Positions 1 to 9,033 of a DNA stretch of 64,000 nucleotides are shown piece after piece. This stretch comes from Haematococcus lacustris (lineage: Eukaryota > Chlorophyta > Chlorophyceae > Chlamydomonadales > Haematococcaceae). Each line of letters begins with the position of its first letter. The first letter of the stretch is position 1. A model generated the notes under the pieces. That model was given only the letters and a program-made list of their open reading frames with translations, searched no databases and was not told the DNA's origin. Made by a program: the position numbers and the translations under genes. Location: contig JASKMD010000008.1 of NCBI GenBank assembly GCA_030144725.1, positions 14,092,915 through 14,156,914 of the forward strand. Reading direction: 5' to 3'.

Positions 1-254
1 CCATCTGAGCTGTCATCAGCTTACAATTAGTGCATGTTTTGTCATGCCAACTCTACGCTATAGCCCTAACGGGTCAGGCAATAATGTAGGTGGTAGGCGG
101 CTCATGTGCCATGTCACTGGGTTTACTCCACACAGCCCAATAACACCATTTGAGTCGGGCCACTATTGCCCACTAGTATATTCCCGCTAGTGGCTGCTAG
201 TGGCTACTACTGGTCCGGCTCAAATGGAGGCCCTAGTGAGGGACAAGGGGGCTG
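1..254 (+). repeat. Fanzor family A 3' end, full-length 254-nt copy (element cut by window edge)
   Basis: This block recurs at the same length at 36277-36530, immediately after a Fanzor-like stop codon, and at 57652-57906. All copies end in GACAAGGGGGCTG. It contains an inverted repeat, arm CCATTTGAGTCGGGCCA at 146-162 against 211-227, with 15 of 17 positions paired. By analogy with TnpB and Fanzor loci, where the guide RNA is made from the 3' end of the element, this is a candidate omega-RNA region. That role is inferred. The protein-coding part lies left of the window. Confidence 0.85.
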
Positions 255-283
255 TCGGATGACATGGTGTGGAAGCATCCGCA

Positions 284-3200
284 CTACGTTGTATCAATCT
301 GGAAAAAAATGAAGTCTAGCTGAGCCGACAAGCAGGCAGGTGCGTACTTCTTAGGCGAGAGTTGACAGCAGCTCGCCAAGCAGTGGCAGCAGCAGCAGAG
401 CGGTTTCGGGAGGCGGCAGCAGCAGACACAATCTGGCATGGCACTAGCTGACCTGGGCTGACATGGCAGGAGCTGCTGGCATGTGCCAGGTGCCAAGGCA
501 GGGAGGAGCATCCCCTCCGAATGCCAGGCTGGGCTTATGCCAGGCATATGGAGCTGCACAGCTCACCATCCAGCTCATACTTCAGCTTGCCGCCATTCCT
601 CACATACGCCCGCAACTCCACTAGCTGGGCAGTGCGGCCTTCCTCTGCAGCCAGCAAGTGGAGCGCTGAACGATGGGCAGAGGGCGGACGGGCAGGGGCG
701 CGGGCGTGAGGGCGGGCGGGCGGATAGGCGGGCGGGCGGGTGGGCAGTGCACACTGTTGCAGCAGTGGTTGCGGGGTGCAAGGCAGGCCGCGCCCTTACC
801 TGGGCTGAAGAGGGAGCGGGCTCCAGAGGCCGGCCGGGCGTAGTCCAGCAGCTTGCTGGTGGCCTTGGTGGCGTTGCGCCCCCGCATCAGAGGCACCTTG
901 AAGTCCCCTGCACCAAACTGCAGCCCAGGCGGCAGCCAGCCCGGCCCACAACACAGGACACTGGAGGCTGGAGGGCAGAGCTGCACAGAGGCCCCCGGGT
1001 GCTGCCAGCGTCATCTGCGGCCCAGCCCAGACTAGTACGTGAGGGGGCTGAGGGCCTGGACTTGACACTAGGTCCGTCCACCCCGTTTCCACTACTACCG
1101 TACCCCACCACCACCACAACAACAACACAACACAACACAACACAGGCAGGAGCACAGGGCAGATGAGTGGCGTGGTGCACTAGGGTGATGGCTTGGCTTG
1201 GGCTTAGTGTCACCTGGCTAGGCATGACCGGCTAGGTTTGGCAAGGTCTAGGTGTGACCTGGCTGCCGCTACCAGGCAAACTCCATATGGCAGAGGGGGG
1301 CAGGGGGCTGACAAGGGGCTGGCCTGCCTGTAGGTGTGACCCGCCTGGGGTCCCTGGTCAGGTCGGTCCACTGCAGCCATTTGGTCAGTCCCAGTCTTTG
1401 GCAGCTTCTCCGGCCGGCTGCCGCGAACATCTCCCCTGGGCCAGCTGCAAGGAGGGAGGGAGGGAGGGAGGGAGGGCGCAGTGAGAGGCTGGGCGTGGGT
1501 GACAGTGCCGGCAGGAGTGAGGGAGGTATGATTGAGTGATGTGTTGAGCGAGGGGTGAGTGTATTGCAAGGTTGGTGAAATGAAATAATGCTAGGGGTGG
1601 TCACCTGAACAGAAAGGCACCCATGCTGGCCTTGTCCGCGCCAAATCTGCATGCCCAAAGAGACCAGGTGCGAGCAGAGCGTTGAGTCAGGGCCAGGGCC
1701 AGGGCCAGGGCCAGGGCTGCTGTCGAGGCCAACACTGGCAAAGAACACACAACAGATTAGAGTGGACAGCTTCTTAATCGCTTGGCAGCCTCCGCCTCCT
1801 GCCACCACCCCTGCACACCCCTCGAAAGCCAGGCATCTGCAGCCCCCCTCCACCTGCCAGCCGAGCAGCTAAGCGCCCCTGGCTGTAGCCGCAGCTGGGG
1901 CGGCCAGCCTTGACCCTGGCTGCACTGCAGTGCTGGTGAGGGCCGGGGGTTGCGGCGAGGCGGCGCACCCCTCAAAGCCCAGCGGGTTGTAGCCGCCACA
2001 CACGGCACCCCCGGCTGTACGCGCCCAGATGAGGCAAGGCCCATAGCCTGACACCGCCGCATGGAAGGCATCTGCGAGCCAGGCGGGCCAGCAAGGCAGG
2101 CTGGAGGCCAGGGCCCAGGCCAGCTCGGGTCAGCCCCAGGTGGGCTCACGCCCTGCGTCACAGCGCCTTGCCCTGCTTGCTGCACTGAGGGCCATGCCCA
2201 CATGACCCAACAGGCCCTGCTGTCTGTCTGGCCTGCCTGCTGCACACTCACCCTGCCACAAAAGTCTGACCCTGCCACAGGAGCCAGCTGGCACCAGGGG
2301 CTAGGGAGTGGGGCAGGCAGGCAGCACAGGGCACAAACGGGGCTGCCTGCAGGGCTCACGGGGCACGAGGCAGCGGAGGGCAACACCCGACTCCTCACAC
2401 AGCAGACCCCTCAGAAGCCCGGACCAGACAAGTAGGCTGGGCACCGCCACACCCCTGGCCAGCTCTCCCACGGCAGTCAGTGCTGCTGCCAGCCCCCTCG
2501 CATCGGCCTGGCTTCACTCCCCGCCTGCCCCGCCACCTCCTGCCGCCCTCACCTGGCCGCCAGCCGTCTGTCTCCGCACAGTACGCCAGGCGTAGCGGTT
2601 CACTTTCCAGGCTGGTGCCAGCCAACATGGGCCGGAGCTGAGCCATGGTGGGGTCGTCGTCGGCCACAGGGAGGGCATCGCGGTCCAGGACCACCTGCGG
2701 GTATGGCCCGGAGCACTGCCTGGTCCAGGTAACCCTATGCGAGCTCACACGGGGCACGAGTGCTCAAATGGAGGCCCCAGTGAGGGACGAGGGGGCGGCA
2801 CCAGACAGGATAGGTTTTCAAACACTAATCCTAACCCCAACCCCAACCCTAACCCTAACACTAACCCTGACCCTGATCCCAAACCTAACCCTAACCCTCA
2901 CCTTGACCTGAACCTGAACCTGGACCCTTACCCTAATCTTAACCGCTACCCTGACCCTCACCCTGACCCTCTGGGCCGCACCAGACAGGGTTTGTATGTG
3001 GCCTAGCTCACTTCCAGGTCCTTCACTTTGCTCCAATCCATGCGCGCCATGCCAAAGGGCGTCCTGTCCTCCAGCTGCACAAGTGTGGTCCCAGCGGAGC
3101 ATGGCAAGGTTAATTAGGGTGGGCGGATCGGCTGCGTGTGGGGGCGAGGGGCTGGACATAAACTCACGGCTTTTTGACCAAATATCTTCCCAACTATAGT

Positions 3201-3365
3201 GGTCACGATATCGTCAGAGTCACCACCAGCTTGTAACAAAGTCCGGCGAGACCGATGTCTAGGGCACTCTATGTGCTGCCAGGTGCCTCTGTGCCGGCTC
3301 CTAGGGTCATCAGGGTTGCCTCCTATGGCAGCCCCTCGCCCAGCCAACATCTTTGTTCTGTTCAT
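284..3365 (-). CDS. TLDc-domain protein, multi-exon
   Basis: The exons, read on the minus strand, join in phase: 3365-3168, 3074-3012, 2694-2553, 2071-1969, 1646-1605, 1444-1345, 917-800 and 665-567. The start is the ATG at 3365. The protein begins with a basic region and a short motif DDIVTTIVGKIFGQKA, followed by LEDRTPFGMARMDW. The TLDc fold then shows EPLRLAYCAETDGW, GPCLIWARTAGGAVCGGYNP, GADKASMGAFLF, DQMAAVDRPDQGP and GARSLFSP. TLDc proteins are eukaryotic and usually linked to oxidative-stress protection or V-ATPase binding; the role of this one is not visible here. The last exon is uncertain: possible exons near 554-440 and a stop at 284 would finish it. The intron after 1345 appears to use a GC donor. 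Intron 2 carries a telomere-like array and a 36-nt Fanzor 3' fragment. Confidence 0.82.
2762..2797 (+). repeat. Fanzor family A 3'-terminal fragment (36 nt)
   Basis: The sequence matches the last 36 nt of the family A 3' end, with three or four substitutions including the final bases. Only the extreme 3' terminus is present, so this is a strongly 5'-truncated copy. It lies in intron 2 of the TLDc gene. Confidence 0.7.
2822..2970 (+). repeat. Degenerate interstitial telomere-like CCCTAA array
   Basis: About 25 units related to CCCTAA/CCCTGA fill this stretch, including runs of perfect CCCTAA (TTAGGG on the other strand). Chlamydomonas reinhardtii uses TTTTAGGG, whereas some related algae use TTAGGG. 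The array is flanked by a 12-bp direct repeat, GCACCAGACAGG, at 2798-2809 and 2978-2989, so it looks inserted rather than expanded in place. Confidence 0.75.
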
Positions 3366-3798
3366 TGCTGCAGCAGGGCAGGCAGCCAGGCAGACATGGG
3401 CCGGCGGCCAGCCAGGGCGCCCACTGCAGCCCAAGCTCCCCCTCCCCCTGCTGCTCAACCTGCTGTCATGTTTGGCCTCGTGTCAGCACCTGCACCTGTC
3501 TCACCACTGCCTGCTTGGGCCCAGCTGCAGGGGCTGAGTCCTAGTGCGGGCTGAGTCCTAGTGCGGGCTGAGCCGCAGCATCGACGAGCTTCCGATGGGT
3601 AGGCGGTCGCGCGTGGCTGCAGTGATGCTGCCATAATGCAAAAGGTTTTTGTTTGGATCTCAAGATACGCAAGATGTGTTCATGCATTGCGCATCATGTG
3701 TCGGTGAAGACAGTTAGTGGTCCCCTCGAATGCAAGGGGCTTCGCATGCGAGGGCAGTATCACTATCAGCAACATGTAGGCCGCCATCTACTTATCAG

Positions 3799-4362
3799 GC
3801 CAACAAAACTTATTCAACAAGGAACAACATGTTGGACTGTGGGTAATCTCACTCAGCTACTACAAACACGTTGTAGCATCCTCGGTCGCACCCTTGATGA
3901 CTACAAACCCCACTCCGGTGGCACTCATTCCTGGGGCTAATCCCCCTTGACCACTGGGCACCTCACCAAAACTAACAGCTTCATGCTTAGAAGGCTAACA
4001 GCCTGTGTAAAACTACTAGGGCCTATGCATTGTTGGGGGCCCGGCCATCAATGCCCCGCTGGTACTCAGCAGCCCGGTGCAACCTCTGCCTGACCTTTGG
4101 CAGCCGGTCATTGACCCGCTTGTAGCCCTGCTGGTACTCCTTGCCAATGGGGTGCAGAGCCATCAGGCCCTCATAGCTGCACAGCTCCAGAGGGCGCTGC
4201 ATGCTCTCCCCAATGCGCTGGAAGTTGAGGCAGGGGTTGGTGTCCCGGTCCAGCCACCTGCCCCATGGGGGGGCCTGGGGTCGTGGCACTGGGCCAGGTG
4301 GGGCCTGGGCAGGGGGCTGGTCCTGGGCTGGGGGATGGGGTGGGGCCTGGGCTGGAGGAGGG
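3799..4362 (-). pseudogene. Fanzor-like family B, C-terminal part and 3' end (copy 1, distal half)
   Basis: On the minus strand a reading frame down to the stop near 4023 encodes a proline-rich linker and then WLDRDTNPCLNFQRIGES, the RuvC-III motif with its aspartate, followed by a conserved tail that starts QRPLELC. The 3' region at 3799-4022 is shared with the copies at 24951, 42729 and 46644. The gene is interrupted at 4362/6687 by a DNA transposon and resumes at 6687. The whole insertion is bounded by CATCTACTTATCAG (3785-3798) and CATCCACTTATCAG (6911-6924). It lacks RuvC-I and II and cannot encode a nuclease. Confidence 0.85.
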
Positions 4363-6686
4363 TCAGGCGTTCCCAACATGGGGTTGGTAATCTTAATGCA
4401 ACTGCAGCCCATCTACTGTTCGACTGGAATTGCCATCGGAGTCTTTCGATGCGGGCAGCCACATGTGACCCCGGATGTGTCCCAATCGCAGACCGTGGTT
4501 AGCTACACCGGTAAGCTACGTCCTTGGCTATCCATTAGCGATGCACGACATGTCGGTGGCGCACACCACTGAAGTCCGGCAAACATGGCTGCGCGAGGTT
4601 CCTGATGGTGCAGGCCGCTTGGCGAGGATGTGAAGGAACCGGGGTTTGTGTGTGGCAGCGCTGTATCGCTGTAATGGTGGGCGGCACAGTAGGGACTAGT
4701 CACCCCCTCCAGCTATGATCCGCTTTATGTTTTGCACCTTTGCAAACAGCCTGACCTCACACATACCATTTGTAGCATACTCATTAACGCGTCCATGGCA
4801 CTATGCAACTCAATCATTGGGTTTGTATGTGACAAGTTATACCGCTTACAAGGTACACATGCTGATGGCTACAGGTGCACGAGGAGCCGACTGAGCTTGG
4901 CTTACCACTCCGCCACGTGGCCACCACCAACACATCCTAACCCACCACCTCCCAACCTCGTCTACCCCGCCCAGCTCCCAGTAGCCCCTCCTCCCAGCCT
5001 GCCATCAGCCTCCTGCCCCCTAACTCTCCTTCTCCTCGCCTCCTACCTCTCCCCTACCTCTCCTTCACCCATCTCCGTATCCATCACCCCCATCACCCTG
5101 ACCACCGAGCCAAGCCCGTAGCCCCGCTCTGCCACCTCTCGATCCCAAACCATGAAGAAAAAAAAACCAAGCAAGGCAAAGAGTGACCTGCAGGCTGAGG
5201 TGCAGCGGCTGCGGGATGTGGAGCAGTCCCTCATGGGCACCGTGGATGGGTTGCAGGGCGACTTAGACGACCTGCAGGCAACACACCAAGGCCTGCAGGG
5301 TGAGCATACGGCTTTGCAGCAGGTGGTCCTCCCTAACCCACACCGGCCAGGCAACATATCCACAGTTGGGCGTGAATTCCAGATCGTGTCCACCTACATG
5401 CGGCGCAAGACCCTTGGTAAGATGCAAAGGGGAAGGGAAGAGTGGTAGGGGGTGGGAGGGGGGGGCTGGAGGGGGGCTGAGGGGGGCCTGAGGCTGGGAA
5501 TAACCGCATGTCTTTGCTCTGCTACCTGCTTTCAGACCAACTATTGCTCGCAAAGGCAATACACCTGCAATTTGATGGGTGCACATGCGACCGCCATGGC
5601 AAGGTACTCGTATTGCGAGTGACAGCAGCAGTCACCCCGCAGCACCTGCCAGAAGGCTGGGAGCAGAGTCCCTGTGGTGGGGCTGGGGCTAGGGCTGGGG
5701 CTGGGGCTGCACCTGGGGCTGGGGCTGGGGCTGGGGCTGCACCTGGGCCTGGGGCAACAGATGGGGCCGCAGCAGCAGCAGCTGAGGCAGCATATGGGGC
5801 AGCAGATGGGGCAGCCGCGGCAGCAGATGGGGCAGCAGCAGCAGCAGATGGGGCAGCAGATGGGGCTGGGGCTGAGGCTGGGGCTGGGGCAGGCCGACTC
5901 ACCACTCAAGTCACTGATGTGTTGGCTATCATCCCCTTGCCTATTGGCACGGCAGAAGCTCATGTCCAGGTCATAATGCAGGAGCTTCTCCTCCACGGCC
6001 TCGACAGTGCCTGCATCGCCAGCATCACAGCAGGGTACCAAAGCTACAGAGCCACGTGTGCACCCACATCCGTGGGAAGCTTGCTGCAGCTGCGCCCCCT
6101 CAGCAGCAGCTGACACCTGCAGGCACCACCCCTGAGCTGGCTGTGCCTGCTGGTGCACCCCCTCAGCAGCAGCAACAGCTGGCAGCGGCATACACGTCAC
6201 GTAAGCGTGAGGCACCTGCAGCTAACAAGTCGAGGGCAGCAAAGCAAGGTGAGACAACACCACGTACTGCACCTAGCACCTTGTTAAGCGTAGTAGAGCA
6301 GCCGGTAATGCACTTGCGCCAGCAGCAGCTCCAAATGCTAGTAGTGGTATCCAGTCGTCACGACTGCCGTCGTCGCGTCCACATGCCAAAAGCAAATCAT
6401 GTTCCGACTGATGCTGCGCGTTGCAGGTGCCAGCAACAACGGTGTGGCGAAGCGTGCTAGTGTGGCGCGCCTCGCATGAGGCAAAATCGCATGAATTCAA
6501 ATGTCGATCTTTGGGCAGGCACTGAGCACCGCTGAGAGCGAGATAGTTTTTGCTGCGTCGGCCATCTCGTAGCTTTGAGGCTCTTCTGTTTAAAGCACTG
6601 TTTACATGTATTTGTGACTGGTTGGCTGCGGAGATACGGGCTTCCTATCACAGGGGGGTGGTTTTCAGGTAGTTGGGAACGCCTGA
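4363..6686. mobile_element. DNA transposon with perfect 15-bp TIRs, inserted in a Fanzor relic
   Basis: The ends are exact inverted repeats, TCAGGCGTTCCCAAC at 4363-4377 and its complement at 6672-6686. The flanks are a 7-bp direct repeat AGGAGGG. The bases next to the left TIR match the right end of the element at 28548-31150, so the two are one family in opposite orientations. CAGG-type ends resemble some hAT ends, but a 7-bp duplication is not the 8 bp expected of hAT. The superfamily is unassigned. The element carries one two-exon gene. Confidence 0.8.
5152..6113 (+). CDS. Putative transposase-like protein of the 15-bp-TIR element
   Basis: Two exons, 5152-5416 and 5536-6113, join in phase to about 280 residues. 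Residues 1-60 start with a lysine block and form a coiled coil (DLQAEVQRLRDVEQSLMGTV). The second exon opens with AIHLQFDGCTCDRHGKVLVL, which resembles the first acidic strand of an RNase-H-fold transposase core. A long Ala/Gly/Asp low-complexity insert follows, then LAIIPLPIGTAEAHVQVIMQ. I do not recognise the family. The location inside TIRs suggests a transposase, which is inference only. The repetitive insert may have grown after loss of function. Confidence 0.45.
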
Positions 6687-6910
6687 AGGAGGGGGTGGGG
6701 GGTCCTGGGCTGGGGGAGGTGCAGGGGGGTCCTGGGCAGGTGGGTGCTGAGCTGGGGGGAGGGGGGCCTGGGCAGGTGGCTGCTGAGCTGGGGGAGGGGG
6801 AGGGGGGTTGGGCGGCACCTCATGGCACCCCTTCAGGCCCCGCACATGCTTAGCATGCCGCAGGCTCCAGGCTGGGCGCAACAGCCGCATCACGCTGGGC
6901 GCAACAGCCG
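6687..6910 (-). pseudogene. Fanzor-like family B, proximal fragment (copy 1)
   Basis: The minus strand encodes PAWSLRHAKHVRGLKGCHEV followed by a proline-rich linker, matching the region just before RuvC-III in the other family B copies. It is the upstream neighbour of the fragment at 3799-4362, separated by the 4363-6686 transposon. It is 5'-truncated near 6892. The next bases repeat GCTGGGCGCAACAGCCGCAT locally, so the junction carries a short templated duplication before the flanking repeat at 6911. Confidence 0.8.
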
Positions 6911-7721
6911 CATCCACTTATCAGACTTACAAGATGATTACAACATTGTGCGTGATGATTAAGGAGCGTCCGGGGCTGTATCATATTATATGATAAATAC
7001 AATGTATCATGATAATATCATTATATTTCATTATAAGCCCTGTTTCTGCAGCGCAAGACGCCTGCGGGGACCCTTTGTCCCTCGCGCACTGGTCGAAACC
7101 GTGCGCGCTGAGGTTCGGGTGGCAGTTAGGCGGCAGTTGGCGGGCAGTGCTGGGTTCTGGGCAGGGTTCTGACGCCGATGAGCCAGAGCAGACGTTTAAC
7201 CGTGTAATGCTGCCATCAAGCGAGGTGCTCCGCAGACTGCAAAACAGCAAGCACGCATTTGTTGTTCCAGTGCAAACAGCCAACAGTGCAAGGCCATGTA
7301 GATGCTGTGTGCAAGCGCTGCCCGAAAATTCTCAGCGTGGGCAACATGAGCCAAACGGTGGGCCAACACAAGTGCAAAGGTGGCACCGCTGGCATCTACA
7401 AGCGCAATGTATAGCCGACATATGGGCCCATCCCACCTGAGGAGCGAGGTCCAGCCCAGCCTCGAGGAGTGCAACGCGCCTTACGCCGCTTAGACCTTGT
7501 TTTTGGCCGCGTTTGCTTTCGTCCACCTGTCCACCTCCAGTCCATCTTTCAACTTTTGCTTTAGGAGAAGCACTATCGCATCGAGGTGTTAGTTAGTGTA
7601 TGCTCCTCCCTTCCCTCCCTCCCACCACACCACCACCTCCCAAGCCATTGACCCATCTTCCTTTCTGTGCCACCGGCAGAGCATGTGTTGTGCATGTTGA
7701 CGAAGCAACCTCTTGATAACC

Positions 7722-7860
7722 TAGAGGCTGCAGCTGCAGGCCAGCAGCACCTGGAGGCTGCAGCTGCAGGCCAGCACCACCTGGAGGTTGCAGCTGCAGG
7801 CCAGCACCACCTGGAGGCTGCAGCTGCAGGCCAACAGCACCAGCACGCTGGAGCTGCAGG
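7722..7860 (+). repeat. 30-bp minisatellite, about 4.5 copies
   Basis: Units of CTGGAGGCTGCAGCTGCAGG plus CCAGCACCAC repeat with few changes. In one frame they encode LEAAAAGQQH repeats. The array sits inside the hAT-like element, and I see no reason to call it a gene. Confidence 0.8.
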
Positions 7861-8071
7861 CCAGGGAGCATGCCAGCAACACTTGCAGATTGGTACCCCC
7901 ACTAAACCACCCAGTGTAGGAGGGCTTATTGATCGTGGTAGAGGAGCTACGCGTCAAGGCCAACATCCCCACATGAGGGTCTCCAGGGCCATCCCTGCTG
8001 CTGGCAGAGGGCTTGTAGTAGGGTGTGACAGCAGCAGGATGGCTGTGTGTGTCTTGCTGCCGCTATCATGT

Positions 8072-8290
8072 CATGTGTGGGTGTGAGCAGCAGGCTGGCC
8101 ATGTGTGGCACCGGGCCTAGCAGTCGCCCAGGACTCTTAGTGTGCCATGTGTGGGTGTGAGCAGCAGGATGGCCATGCGTGGCACTGAGCCTAGCAGCCG
8201 CTCTGGACTCTTAGCATGCCGTGTGTGGGTGTGAGCAGCAGGCTGGCCGTGTACGGCATTGAGCCTAGCACCGCCCAAGACGTGTGTATG
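8072..8290 (+). repeat. 74-bp tandem repeat, three copies
   Basis: Units starting CATGTGTGGGTGTGAGCAGC begin at 8072, 8146 and 8220, an exact 74-bp period. The third unit is partial and diverged. Confidence 0.85.
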
Positions 8291-8814
8291 TGGATATTGT
8301 AATGTCTCAGGCTGCAGCGCCTTGTCACTCCCATTGAGAGCGAATGCAGCCCGTTCATGAGCCCTACTCGTGAGTTGCGACCTGTTGCCACGAGCGAGTT
8401 GCATCCTGCGAATACCACGAGATTCTGCGGTTACCAAGAGTCGAACTAGGGTCGCCAAGATGATTTGGGATGTATCATAAGTGTATCATGATAATCATGA
8501 TATGCCTAATAGTCCATATACGTGTATCATGAGATATCATGATACATGCCGCTCCCGATCAGTGACTACCTGTGAAAGAAGGGAAGAGCTGGGAGGACGA
8601 TGAATGGGTCTGAACACACAACAAGTCCTGCAGTAGTCCTAGTAGTCCATATACCATGATATCATGATACATGCCGCTCCCTAGTGATGATGATGCGAAA
8701 GAATCTAAAGACCGGCTGGACACAATAGCGGTGATCAAAGAGGTAGGTCAATGTCTAGTCGAGGTTAAGGGTGGGGCTGAGGGTGGGGTTCACTCTCACG
8801 TGCACGCAGTATCA

Positions 8815-8845
8815 GTGGAGGCCCTAGTGGGGGACGAGGGGGCTG
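8815..8845 (+). repeat. Fanzor family A 3'-terminal fragment (31 nt)
   Basis: TGGAGGCCCTAGTGGGGGAC and the following bases to GGGGGCTG match the last 31 nt of family A with two changes. Near-identical TGGGGTTCACT and TGGGGCTCACT lie on either side and might be a target duplication. That is weaker than at the other copies. Confidence 0.65.
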
Positions 8846-9033
8846 GGATGGGGCTCACTTAAGACTGTCAGTATAAGCTGCATACCCGTTGTGAAACAGA
8901 GTGGCAGTGCCTGCAACCAAGCGATGTACCGATATGTTGTTCCAGATGCCATGTAAGATCAAAGTACATGCAACATCACGCGCTTTTACGCCCCCAAGCA
9001 TCTTAGCTGTCCCTAAGTTAGCCAGTTGTTGAA

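Larger units (their letters stand above)
6960..8683. mobile_element. hAT-like element with 8-bp duplication GTGATGAT
   Basis: GTGATGAT is found at 6952-6959 and 8684-8691. The left end begins TAAGGAGCG and the right end finishes CGCTCCCTA, followed inward on both sides by a TGTATCAT motif in an AT-rich subterminal zone. The 8-bp duplication and short TIRs fit the hAT superfamily. A second copy of the right-end sequence lies at about 8507-8556, so the right end is partly duplicated. No transposase was recognised inside; the interior holds the minisatellites listed separately. Probably non-autonomous. Confidence 0.55.
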
